A stretch of 5,478 bases of DNA. Origin: JAADHX01 sp964569385. Its GTDB lineage: Bacteria; Actinomycetota; Acidimicrobiia; Acidimicrobiales; Poriferisodalaceae. The notes under the pieces were generated by a model. The model saw only the letters and a list, made by a program, of their open reading frames with translations. It was not told the origin of the DNA and searched no databases. Shown here one piece after another: positions 1 to 4,762 of this stretch. Position 1 is the stretch's first letter, and the number at the start of each line of letters is the position of its first letter. Location of the stretch: positions 1 to 5,478 of the forward strand of contig CAZMUM010000081.1 of assembly GCA_964569385.1 (NCBI GenBank). The letters run 5' to 3'. Position numbers and translations under genes: made by a program.

Positions 1-54
1 ATTCACCAGAACATGCTCGCCGCACAGCACCCGATCCGTCAACGCAACAGTGCC
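1..54 (-). mobile_element. Terminus of an IS6-family-like insertion sequence (left end; body outside the window)
   Basis: Read on the minus strand from base 54 inward, the sequence starts GGCACTGTTGCGTTGACGG, which resembles the IS6/IS26 terminal repeat (GGCACTGTTGCAAA in IS26). The same end recurs at 4722: by eye about 45 of 54 positions match between the two copies, with the first 26 differing only at position 6. At 4722 this end lies upstream of the transposase N-terminus, so this is inferred to be the left end of a related copy with its transposase on the minus strand, off the left edge. The flank just outside is CCCAAGAT (55-62), the expected position of an 8-bp target duplication. The other side cannot be seen. 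Confidence 0.72.
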
Positions 55-893
55 CCCAAGATCGGGTCTGCGAATTCGGTGACGTGTGTGAGTAGTTCGG
101 TGAACTCCTCGGGTGTCGACAGGAGTTGTTGTTTGCGGCGCCAGGCGGCCCATTTGGGTTGGGCGATGTTGGCGTAGCCGTCGAGCGTCTGCGCGAGCGT
201 GGCGATGGGGGTGGCGCGGTGTTTCGCGACACGGCGGATCGACTCGCGGAGAGTCTCCGTGTCGATGTCGGTGTGGGAGAGCGCGGCGATGTCGACGAAG
301 TCGCGCCATCTCGTGTTGGCAGTGCCTCGTTGGAGGGCGGTGACGATTTTCTCTGCGAGCACGAGCTCGGCCGAGTAGCCGGTAAGGGTGAACGGGGTCG
401 AGCCAAGCAGTCGTGGCAACTCGATCGGTCGCGGTTCGGGCCAGATCGGATCTCCGATGTTGATGTCGATATGGAACCGGATCATCGCTGTTGCTAGCGA
501 TCCGGAGACTTTGACCCGTAGGCCTGGGTAGTCGGCATCGTCGCGGATTGTTTCGGCAGTTGTCTTGTCGAGGTCGAACGTCAGGCCGTCATCGATGGCG
601 ACGGCCAGGATCTCATTGACGACGGCGAGGATTGTCTCGTTGTCGGCTTGCAGTTGGTGTGCGGCGAGATCGACGTCGCGTGTGGGGCGACGTTCGGTGT
701 ACGCGGCGAGCAGGACGCCGCCTTTGAGGACGAACCTGTCGTTGTGGGTTGAGCGTGTGAGCCGATCGAGGAATGCTTCGAGGGCGTAGAGCTGTTGCAG
801 CTCATCTGTTGGACGGTTGGTGGCGGCGGCGAGTTTGCGGAGGTCGAGATATGTGGCTCCGGCGGTGGTGGATCGGTCGGGTTTCGGGCTCAT
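39..893 (-). CDS. abiEii: AbiEii-like nucleotidyltransferase toxin of a type IV toxin-antitoxin system
   Basis: The 284-residue cytosolic protein carries the signatures of the AbiEii/COG2253 nucleotidyltransferase family. Residues 57-76 hold KGG followed by the R-x-T-x-D-x-D-L pattern (RPTRDVDL), with D73 and D75 as likely metal ligands. IDINIGD lies at 142-148. The helical part has the family pattern AEKIVTALQRG...NTRWRDFVDI at about 180-202. Members block growth by modifying an essential cellular target, giving phage abortive infection or plasmid stabilisation. The ATG overlaps the antitoxin stop as ATGA (890-893) and no Shine-Dalgarno is seen, so translation is probably coupled. The final residues ALLR and the TGA lie inside the terminal repeat of the adjoining insertion sequence, so the native C-terminus has been replaced. 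The catalytic core is intact; whether the toxin is active is unknown. Confidence 0.88.
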   Translation of the reverse strand: MSPKPDRSTTAGATYLDLRKLAAATNRPTDELQQLYALEAFLDRLTRSTHNDRFVLKGGVLLAAYTERRPTRDVDLAAHQLQADNETILAVVNEILAVAIDDGLTFDLDKTTAETIRDDADYPGLRVKVSGSLATAMIRFHIDINIGDPIWPEPRPIELPRLLGSTPFTLTGYSAELVLAEKIVTALQRGTANTRWRDFVDIAALSHTDIDTETLRESIRRVAKHRATPIATLAQTLDGYANIAQPKWAAWRRKQQLLSTPEEFTELLTHVTEFADPILGALLR

Positions 894-1471
894 AGGAGTG
901 TTTCGAGGCTGGTCCGGAGGGTCGGCTCTGCCTTCGGGAACCGTTTTGCCATGGCGAGCAGCGCGGCGGGCTGGGTGCCGCGTTGGCGTAGCCAGCGTTT
1001 GAGCGCCTCGTGGGCTTGGTCGATTCCGTAGAGGTGACGGAGCCGGTATGCGTCGATGATCGATCGGATGGGGTCGTATATGCCGATCGAGAGCTGATCG
1101 GTGAGAACGATCTCGGTTCGTCCGATGTCAAATGTGGCTTCGTCGAAGCGGTGCCAGGTGACGGGCGCTGTTGTTCTGGGTGGTCGCTGTCGACGGGGTA
1201 GTGCCGTGTTGATCGATGGTGGGATGTCGTCGACAAGGTCGTGGCGCGCCAGGGCTGTGGTTAGACACAAGGTCGCTCGCGGTGCCCGAATGGCGATCTC
1301 GGCAAGATCTGGATCAACGTCAACGTCGGGCTTGAGGTAGATGCCGCGGGCTAGTCGCTCGATCTCACCGGAGCCTCGCATCAGGGCAAGCCGACGATCA
1401 GAGATCCCGTGCGCCATGGCGTCCGCATGTGTGAAGACGTTCGGTAGGTCAAGTAGCGCCTCGGACTTCAT
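890..1471 (-). CDS. abiEi: AbiEi-like antitoxin / autorepressor of a type IV toxin-antitoxin system
   Basis: The 193-residue protein has the AbiEi layout. An N-terminal winged helix-turn-helix spans about residues 9-48 (HADAMAHGISDRRL... then GEIERLARGIYLKP). The C-terminal domain contains LCLTTALARHDL, a Pro/Arg-rich loop and the motif IYDPIRSIIDAYRLRHLYG. In studied systems AbiEi neutralises AbiEii without stable complex formation and represses its own operon through the winged helix. It precedes the toxin and overlaps it by ATGA. I chose the ATG at 1471 because a TACACT box lies 7 nt upstream, typical of a leaderless actinobacterial mRNA, with an inverted repeat directly behind it. An upstream in-frame ATG at 1510 would add 13 residues but would put the operator inside the coding region. 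Confidence 0.85.
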   Translation of the reverse strand: MKSEALLDLPNVFTHADAMAHGISDRRLALMRGSGEIERLARGIYLKPDVDVDPDLAEIAIRAPRATLCLTTALARHDLVDDIPPSINTALPRRQRPPRTTAPVTWHRFDEATFDIGRTEIVLTDQLSIGIYDPIRSIIDAYRLRHLYGIDQAHEALKRWLRQRGTQPAALLAMAKRFPKAEPTLRTSLETLL

Positions 1472-1478
1472 GTTGGCA

Positions 1479-1484
1479 AGTGTA
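1479..1484 (-). promoter_or_regulatory. Putative -10 box of the abiE operon (leaderless)
   Basis: On the minus strand TACACT is followed by 7 nt and then the ATG at 1471, matching the TANNNT-N6/7-ATG pattern of leaderless transcripts in actinobacteria. No good -35 hexamer is seen 16-18 nt upstream; that zone is occupied by the inverted repeat. No Shine-Dalgarno precedes this ATG, which agrees with leaderless translation. Confidence 0.5.
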
Positions 1485-1506
1485 GCCACATTGTGCCTAT
1501 GTGGCT
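1484..1506. promoter_or_regulatory. Perfect inverted repeat, putative AbiEi operator
   Basis: Arms AGCCACAT (1484-1491) and ATGTGGCT (1499-1506) are exact reverse complements separated by 7 nt, a 23-bp palindrome. It ends at the edge of the putative -10 box of abiEi and covers the spacer and -35 zone. This position suits a repressor that blocks polymerase. AbiEi antitoxins are known to bind inverted repeats in their own promoter, so negative autoregulation is the natural reading. Binding here is inferred. Confidence 0.62.
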
Positions 1507-1527
1507 GCATATTCCCCCATCGGGCTA

Positions 1528-1560
1528 GGGGTGTCGCCGTGCTAATGGTTTGCTAATGGC
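1528..1560. repeat. GCTAATG direct repeat, copy 1
   Basis: GGGGTGTCGC, then three variable bases, then GCTAATGGTTTGCTAATG. The 18-bp core is identical to copy 2 at 1771-1788, and the whole unit differs from copy 2 at about three positions. Inside the unit TGCTAATG occurs twice, 11 bp apart, about one helical turn, as expected for a side-by-side protein binding site. Confidence 0.75.
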
Positions 1561-1609
1561 ATCTAGCACCCTGGAGCGGTAGGGAGCGGCAACTAGCGGT
1601 TTTGGTGAT

Positions 1610-1661
1610 CGCCAGATGCCGCGGTAGGGCGCTGGTTACCGCCAGACGTCGCTAGATGCCG
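1610..1661. repeat. Three copies of the 12-bp motif CGCYAGAYGYCG
   Basis: Copies lie at 1610-1621 (CGCCAGATGCCG), 1640-1651 (CGCCAGACGTCG) and 1650-1661 (CGCTAGATGCCG). Starts are spaced 30 and 10 bp, multiples of about one helical turn. An inverted match to the third copy, GGCATCTAGC, lies at 1558-1567 directly after the first GCTAATG repeat. The regular spacing suggests protein binding sites rather than coding sequence. Confidence 0.6.
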
Positions 1662-1667
1662 GGTGGG

Positions 1668-1697
1668 GGAGGGGAGTTCAAGTCCCCCTCCGACACG
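1668..1697 (+). other. tRNA-3'-end-like segment, candidate attachment-site core
   Basis: Bases 1672-1688 read as a T-arm: GGGAG, the loop TTCAAGT (consensus TTCRANY), then CCCCC, followed by TCCGACA (1689-1695) in the acceptor position. One T-stem pair is mismatched (A-C). No matching 5' acceptor strand, D-arm or anticodon arm lies within the preceding 90 nt, so this is at most a tRNA fragment. Integrative elements commonly leave such a 3' fragment at one end. An alternative is a plain hairpin of GGAGGGGA with TCCCC(C)TCC around a 7-nt loop. Confidence 0.38.
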
Positions 1698-1709
1698 TTT
1701 GGCATAAGG

Positions 1710-1742
1710 CCTGGTCAGAGCGTTTTCGGCGCTGTGGTCGGG
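1710..1742 (+). other. 13-bp imperfect hairpin
   Basis: CCTGGTCAGAGCG (1710-1722) can pair with CGCTGTGGTCGGG (1730-1742) with three G-U pairs and one mismatch around a 7-nt loop. No T-tract follows. It lies just after the tRNA-like segment and could be a terminator relic of the former tRNA locus or a recombination element. Confidence 0.4.
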
Positions 1743-1757
1743 GGTCTGCAGCGGTAG

Positions 1758-1790
1758 GGGGTGTCGCTCTGCTAATGGTTTGCTAATGCC
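1758..1790. repeat. GCTAATG direct repeat, copy 2
   Basis: Second copy of the unit, shifted exactly 230 bp from copy 1, with the same core GCTAATGGTTTGCTAATG (1771-1788). The two copies flank the tRNA-3'-like segment. The arrangement resembles arm-type sites of a phage- or ICE-type integrase; that role is inferred. Confidence 0.75.
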
Positions 1791-1915
1791 GTGGCAGCGG
1801 GGCTGAGTGACGCCTCTCTTTCGAGGGGCTGGCCCGGGAGCGATGTGGGCGGCTGGTTCGGCACAAACGCGGGCCAGTTCTATCGATGGGTCGATGTGTT
1901 GGTGGTCAGAAGCGC

Positions 1916-1940
1916 GGCTGAGTCTTGGGCACCCTCAGCC
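1916..1940. repeat. 7-bp perfect inverted repeat
   Basis: GGCTGAG (1916-1922) and CTCAGCC (1934-1940) are exact complements around an 11-nt loop. It lies 25 bp beyond the stronger hairpin at 1965-1992, on the downstream side of the minus-strand operon. Its role is unclear; it may be a second, weaker terminator stem. Confidence 0.35.
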
Positions 1941-1964
1941 TGTGCGCGACACGCCGAGCACAGC

Positions 1965-1992
1965 GAACCGGCCGGACCGAGCCGGTCGGTTC
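1965..1992 (-). terminator. Probable terminator hairpin of the membrane-protein operon
   Basis: GAACCGGCCGG (1965-1975) pairs with CCGGTCGGTTC (1982-1992): 11 pairs, one of them G-U or A-C depending on the strand, and a 6-nt loop. It begins 19 nt past the last stop of the minus-strand operon (2012). No U-run follows, as is common for stem-loop terminators in high-GC actinobacteria, so the call rests on stem strength and position. Confidence 0.45.
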
Positions 1993-2011
1993 TCTCGACG
2001 AGATCAAGAGC

Positions 2012-2245
2012 TCAGTCCAAAGTGCTGCGCTGCGGTTGGAATGCCGGTAAATCGAACCTGGCGCGATCGAGAGCTCCGGCGCTGGCGTCGATGCCGTGCG
2101 AGTTCAGGATCGGCCGAATGTACTCGGCGTTCGAGGTGGCACCCTGGAAGCCATTGGGCTAGAAGATCGGCTGTGCGGCGGAGTGGCCGCAGTTGACATA
2201 GACGAGGTTGCGGCCACTACGAAGGGTGAGGGCGCCCTCGATCAT
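2012..2245 (-). pseudogene. Third gene of the membrane operon, interrupted by an in-frame TAG
   Basis: The ATG at 2245 overlaps the stop of the membrane-protein gene as ATGA. The frame runs 28 codons (from MIEGALTLRSG to AQPIF) to a TAG at 2159-2161. It then continues open for 48 codons (PNGFQGATSNAEYIRP through to RSTLD) to TGA at 2012. G/C-rich third positions persist across the TAG, so the two halves look like one former gene of about 77 codons. A single base change from a Tyr codon (TAC/TAT) would explain the stop. I do not recognise the product; VYVNCGHSA has a loose look of hydrolase families but is too short to assign. It may instead be a genuine 28-residue peptide gene followed by relic sequence. 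Confidence 0.5.
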
Positions 2246-3132
2246 CGAAGTCGACTTGGCTGTGTGGGGGGCTCACGGATTAATTTCTGGAGGTGCACCA
2301 TATACGGCAACACGATGGCGGTTGTTACAGCGAACAAGGCGAGTTGAGCGGTGCTGGCGTTGGGGTCATCGTTGATCGTCATGGCGATTGACATGGCCGT
2401 AACCGCGACTGTGATCAGGGCAAACCAGGTGACCAGGCCGACCAAGACGTTGGTTGCCCAGGGGGCGCCTCTGGTGAGACCGAAGGCGGTGAGCACGGCG
2501 ATTGGCACGAAGACTCCCAGATCCATCAAGAAGATGAGCCAGAACATGGCGGGATCGGTCGCGAGCTCGGCGGGGAGCGCTTCATTGGTTGCGCTGCCGA
2601 TGAGTCCTGGTAGGTAGCGAAGGGCCACGAACCCGCCCATTGCCCCGGCGACAACTCTCTGGCTGGGTTGTGGTGTGAGGTGGGGGCGGTCTGGTTGTTG
2701 GGCGAGGTTCCATGCCCAACATGTCAGCAGCCAACTCGATGTGAAGATGCCCAGTTGGAGTGCCAGCACGGGCGGGTAGTTGAGATGGTTGGGGCCGGCT
2801 ATGTATTGCGCGAACATGTAGGCCGCGTAGGTGGTCGGTCCTAGTGCGAGCAGCGGCGCTGCACGGTGCCCCGACAGCGCAAGCCATCCCACCAAAACGG
2901 TGAGAGGAGCGATCACGAACAGGGTCGCGGCGTCGAGGCCAATGGTTTGGTTCCTCATGCTGTGCGACACCGGGTAATCGATGGTGTCGGCGAGCAGAGG
3001 CCCAAGTACCGAGTTGGCGGCCATGGCGACTCCCATGACGATCAGAGCGATCCCGAACCGACCCGAGCGGTCGCTGCTCGGCCGAGGCTGTGAAACCGCA
3101 GCAGAGACTGGTGGCGTTTCAATGCGAGTCAT
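2242..3132 (-). CDS. Integral membrane protein of unknown function, eight predicted helices
   Basis: The 296-residue protein has a short polar N-terminus and about eight hydrophobic segments near residues 26-48, 67-87, 91-112, 120-144, 160-180, 195-219, 226-252 and 260-282. It ends in a short Arg/Pro-rich tail (REPPTQPSRLR). No enzyme or transporter motif is visible, so no function is assigned. The ATG at 3132 is chosen because it lies 19 nt after the stop of the upstream gene and GGAGA (3143-3147) sits 10 nt ahead of it. The frame stays open further upstream, to 3315, but that part overlaps the preceding gene and reads as low-complexity Arg/Thr/Ser sequence. It is the middle gene of a minus-strand operon and overlaps the third frame by ATGA. 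Confidence 0.8.
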   Translation of the reverse strand: MTRIETPPVSAAVSQPRPSSDRSGRFGIALIVMGVAMAANSVLGPLLADTIDYPVSHSMRNQTIGLDAATLFVIAPLTVLVGWLALSGHRAAPLLALGPTTYAAYMFAQYIAGPNHLNYPPVLALQLGIFTSSWLLTCWAWNLAQQPDRPHLTPQPSQRVVAGAMGGFVALRYLPGLIGSATNEALPAELATDPAMFWLIFLMDLGVFVPIAVLTAFGLTRGAPWATNVLVGLVTWFALITVAVTAMSIAMTINDDPNASTAQLALFAVTTAIVLPYMVHLQKLIREPPTQPSRLR

Positions 3133-3151
3133 GGGGTCATCGTCTCCATGG

Positions 3152-3970
3152 TCACCGGACGGTTCGGTCTGTTGGGTTCGGCGGCGACGGGTCCGGGTGC
3201 GCGGCGCCAGTTTCGTGTTTAGCGCGGGTGATCTCATAGCGGAAGAACTGTTCATCGTCCCAGTCGCTGGTCCCATATCCCCATCCAACGAGTCCGCTAC
3301 CAGCGATCCTGACACCGGTGTCGGTGATGTACTCGCTGGTTACGTCACCGCCGAACGGCTTAAACGCCGGGGGCTCGTCAGAGTTGTTCCACCGCTGAAG
3401 CCGAACCGCCGTAAGTCGCCCATCGGCGTCAACGGCTATCTCGACGTCGGTCGGTTGGCCTGCTGCATCCAATGTCACGACCGCGCGCTCAGCGTCGATG
3501 CGAGCCCAACAGGCACCCGCTTGAGGTGTCGCCGCTTGCGGGACCCAAGCCACAGTCTCCGCGGCGAGACGACCGGCCCCGCTTCGTGCCGTGTCGGGAC
3601 CCGAAGCTTTGGCGACCGGGATCAAGCCATGGAGGCGGAACTCCATCCGCGCGTCGTCGGGGCCCAGAATGTCGGCGCCCCCGAAACGTAGAAATCGTCC
3701 GCCAACAACCGGTTTCCATACGAAGCCGACACCCGCTAGCAGGATCTGGTCAGCGGTGAACGGCATCCAGCGTCGGATACGGATGTCGCCTCGCATCGCC
3801 AACTCCACGCCGCTCACGAGTGGTGTCGACTCGGGCAGCACACGCCTGAGCCAACGGACCGCGGCATCGGGCAGGCCATCCAAGGTGGACGAGTCGAACT
3901 CAGCTGGCGGCTCACCGATGCCTTCGGCCAGGTACCGCCAAGTCGGCTCAGTAGACGCTGGCATGATCAT
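3152..3970 (-). CDS. Conserved hypothetical protein, DUF6544/DUF6920-like
   Basis: This is a soluble-looking protein of 272 residues with no signal peptide or membrane segment. The pattern resembles a conserved actinobacterial family of unknown function. It has an early VRWLRRVLPESTPL, then WMPFTADQ and GFVWKPVVGG, then LHGLIPVA, a LAAETVAWVPQA segment, and near the C-terminus GWGYGTSDWDDEQFFRYEI. The Pfam name is from memory. The ATG at 3970 is chosen because GGAGGTGA (3978-3985) stands 7 nt ahead; a TTG at 3976 would sit too close. It is the first gene of the operon, with the membrane protein beginning 19 nt after its stop. The last 20 residues are Pro/Thr/His-rich and probably disordered. 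Biochemical role unknown. Confidence 0.75.
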   Translation of the reverse strand: MIMPASTEPTWRYLAEGIGEPPAEFDSSTLDGLPDAAVRWLRRVLPESTPLVSGVELAMRGDIRIRRWMPFTADQILLAGVGFVWKPVVGGRFLRFGGADILGPDDARMEFRLHGLIPVAKASGPDTARSGAGRLAAETVAWVPQAATPQAGACWARIDAERAVVTLDAAGQPTDVEIAVDADGRLTAVRLQRWNNSDEPPAFKPFGGDVTSEYITDTGVRIAGSGLVGWGYGTSDWDDEQFFRYEITRAKHETGAAHPDPSPPNPTDRTVR

Positions 3971-3977
3971 CTTCAAC

Positions 3978-3985
3978 TCACCTCC
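3978..3985 (-). promoter_or_regulatory. Strong ribosome binding site of the DUF6544/DUF6920-like gene
   Basis: GGAGGTGA on the minus strand is a near-perfect anti-16S match 7 nt before the ATG at 3970. It decides the start against the nearby TTG (3976) and the second ATG (3964). It contrasts with abiEi and the lipoprotein gene, which have no Shine-Dalgarno. Confidence 0.75.
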
Positions 3986-4152
3986 GTCGCGCCGCGACCT
4001 GGCGGCAGCAATACCAGTTTCGTGCGGCGCGGGTTCGACGACAAGGGCCCAACGTCCCCTGTGGAGTTGTTGGACCCGGTGGTTGCCATCGACTCACGAC
4101 GGAGCAACGACCGCCGACCACGAACCACAACCATCCAGGCATGGCGCCAGCG

Positions 4153-4181
4153 TTGACGGTTGTCGTGCGTCAGGGTGCCAT
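4153..4181 (+). promoter_or_regulatory. Possible promoter of the truncated HTH gene
   Basis: TTGACG (4153-4158) is followed after 17 bp by TGCCAT (4176-4181) and, 7 nt later, by the ATG at 4189. The -35 box is good. The -10 box lacks the usual TA start, so the call is tentative. Confidence 0.3.
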
Positions 4182-4188
4182 GACGTCT

Positions 4189-4377
4189 ATGAGTTTGATT
4201 GCTGCTGATTCGCTTCCGGTTGAGCCGCTTGACGCGCTCCGTGAGGTGTCTCGCTCGGAGGCGCAGCTTGACGAACTTCGGTGGAATCAAATTGCAGCTG
4301 CCCGAGACGCCGGGGCGTCGTGGGCGGCGATCGGCGAGGCGCTCGGTGTCAGCCGTCAGTCTGTGCTGGTCCACTGA
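4189..4377 (+). CDS. Small helix-turn-helix protein, C-terminus cut by an insertion-sequence junction
   Basis: From the ATG at 4189 the protein is 62 residues. It has an acidic helical first half (PLDALREVSRSEAQLDELRW), then a helix-turn-helix: QIAAARDAGASWAAIGEALGVSRQS. This is a common actinobacterial layout in which the recognition helix is followed by a further tail (typically SRQAAHxRF...). Here, right after SRQSV, the sequence becomes antisense to an IS6-type transposase (from about 4363), and the IS supplies the TGA at 4377. The gene is therefore truncated and its last residues are not native. In-frame ATGs at 4141 and 4180 are alternative starts. Expected role is DNA binding, but the remnant may not function. 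The 200 bp upstream (3986-4188) hold no other supported gene. Confidence 0.55.
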   Translation: MSLIAADSLPVEPLDALREVSRSEAQLDELRWNQIAAARDAGASWAAIGEALGVSRQSVLVH

Positions 4378-4674
4378 GCGGTACACGTAGCGCCACACCC
4401 CGGTGACTTTGACGTAGGTCTCGTCCACGAACCACCGGTCACCCACGGTGTGGCGGCACGGTCTGGCCGCGTCGATGAGTAGCGGCGTGAATCTCTGCAC
4501 CCACCGGTAGATGGTGACGTGGTCGACGTCGAGGCCTCGTTCGGCGAGGAGTTCTTCGACGTCGCGGTACGAGAGCCCGTAGCGCAGGTACCAGCGCACG
4601 GCCAGCAAGATCACCTAGGGAGGAAACCGGTACGCGGCGAAGGAGGCGGACTCAGTAGGGCTACGACGATCCAC
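4363..4674 (-). pseudogene. IS6-family transposase fragment with in-frame stop and deleted C-terminus
   Basis: Translation from a GTG at 4674 gives 19 residues ending in ASFAAYRFPP, then a TAG at 4615-4617, then ILLAVRWYLRYGLSYRDVEE..., closely patterned on IS26 TnpA (IILWAVRWYCKYGISYREL). The HTH part (AERGLDVDHVTIYRWVQRF) and the first DDE aspartate within the motif FVDETYVKV are present. The match ends at YVYRSVDQH (base 4363). The second Asp and the Glu of the catalytic triad are lost. The TAG probably replaces a Glu codon (FPPEVILL). An open frame continues leftwards to 3973, but that stretch is antisense to the HTH gene and not transposase. This is a dead relic. Confidence 0.85.
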
Positions 4675-4722
4675 CCGACCACGCTTCCCGCGCAGGACCC
4701 GATCCGTCAACGCAACGGTGCC
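4363..4722 (-). mobile_element. Remnant of an IS6-family insertion sequence, left end present, right part lost
   Basis: The outer end at 4722 reads GGCACCGTTGCGTTGACGG inward on the minus strand, matching the other two IS ends in the window and resembling the IS6/IS26 repeat. It continues into the transposase N-terminal half and stops abruptly at 4363, where the sequence becomes the HTH gene on the opposite strand. The central and C-terminal transposase regions and the right terminal repeat are missing, so the element cannot move by itself. The flank outside the intact end is TATTGCTT (4723-4730). Confidence 0.82.
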
Positions 4723-4728
4723 TATTGC

Positions 4729-4756
4729 TTGCCGCGGTGGTCGCTGCCGTTATCCT
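4729..4756 (+). promoter_or_regulatory. Probable leaderless promoter of the lipoprotein gene
   Basis: TTGCCG (4729-4734), a 16-bp spacer and TATCCT (4751-4756) are followed 6 nt later by the ATG at 4763. No Shine-Dalgarno is present, so a leaderless transcript is likely. The -35 box starts only 7 nt beyond the IS terminus at 4722, so any native upstream regulatory DNA has been replaced by the insertion sequence. Confidence 0.55.
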
Positions 4757-4762
4757 TGACGG

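Larger units (their letters stand above)
1511..2011. other. Gene-poor repeat-rich interval, possible attachment/recombination region
   Basis: About 500 bp separate the two minus-strand operons. No reading frame here has convincing family motifs; the plus-strand frames starting at 1791 and 1807 look like GC-rich chance frames. The interval instead holds a GCTAATG repeat copied 230 bp apart, three copies of a 12-bp motif (CGCYAGAYGYCG), a segment resembling the 3' end of a tRNA, and three hairpins. This mix is what attachment sites of tyrosine recombinases look like, but no integrase gene is present in the window. Confidence 0.45.

Noticed and set aside
1472..1510. Longer start for the antitoxin at 1510
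   Set aside because: It would place the palindrome inside the coding region; the added 13 residues show no family features and the shorter start fits a leaderless promoter. It is not excluded.
1605..1697. An intact tRNA gene
   Set aside because: Only the T-arm and an acceptor-like 3' strand are seen; no complementary 5' acceptor, D-arm or anticodon arm lies upstream at tRNA distance.
1528..1790. CRISPR array
   Set aside because: There are only two copies of the long repeat, 230 bp apart, plus irregular short motifs; no regular repeat-spacer pattern.
2159..2161. TAG read through as an amino acid (pyrrolysine-like recoding)
   Set aside because: No downstream recoding structure or pyrrolysine genes are seen, and a simple nonsense mutation explains the same pattern; another in-frame TAG in the window lies in a plainly dead transposase.
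1791..2196. Plus-strand frames of about 123-129 codons
   Set aside because: Compositions are dominated by Arg, Ser and Trp typical of chance frames in GC-rich DNA, there is no ribosome site or family motif, and they run antisense to the coding-like pseudogene at 2012-2245.
2012..2245. Assignment of the broken frame to a GH6-like or PP2C/SpoIIE-like family from VYVNCGHSA
   Set aside because: The resemblance covers fewer than ten residues and the frame is too short to hold either domain.
3133..3315. N-terminal extension of the membrane protein by 61 residues
   Set aside because: It overlaps the coding end of the DUF6544/DUF6920-like gene, is Arg/Thr/Ser-rich low-complexity sequence, and the ATG at 3132 has a suitable ribosome binding site and normal operon spacing.
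3973..4614. A 213-codon minus-strand open frame starting inside the transposase remnant
   Set aside because: Only its first 84 codons match IS6 transposase; the rest is antisense to the HTH gene and intergenic DNA, an accidental extension past the junction.
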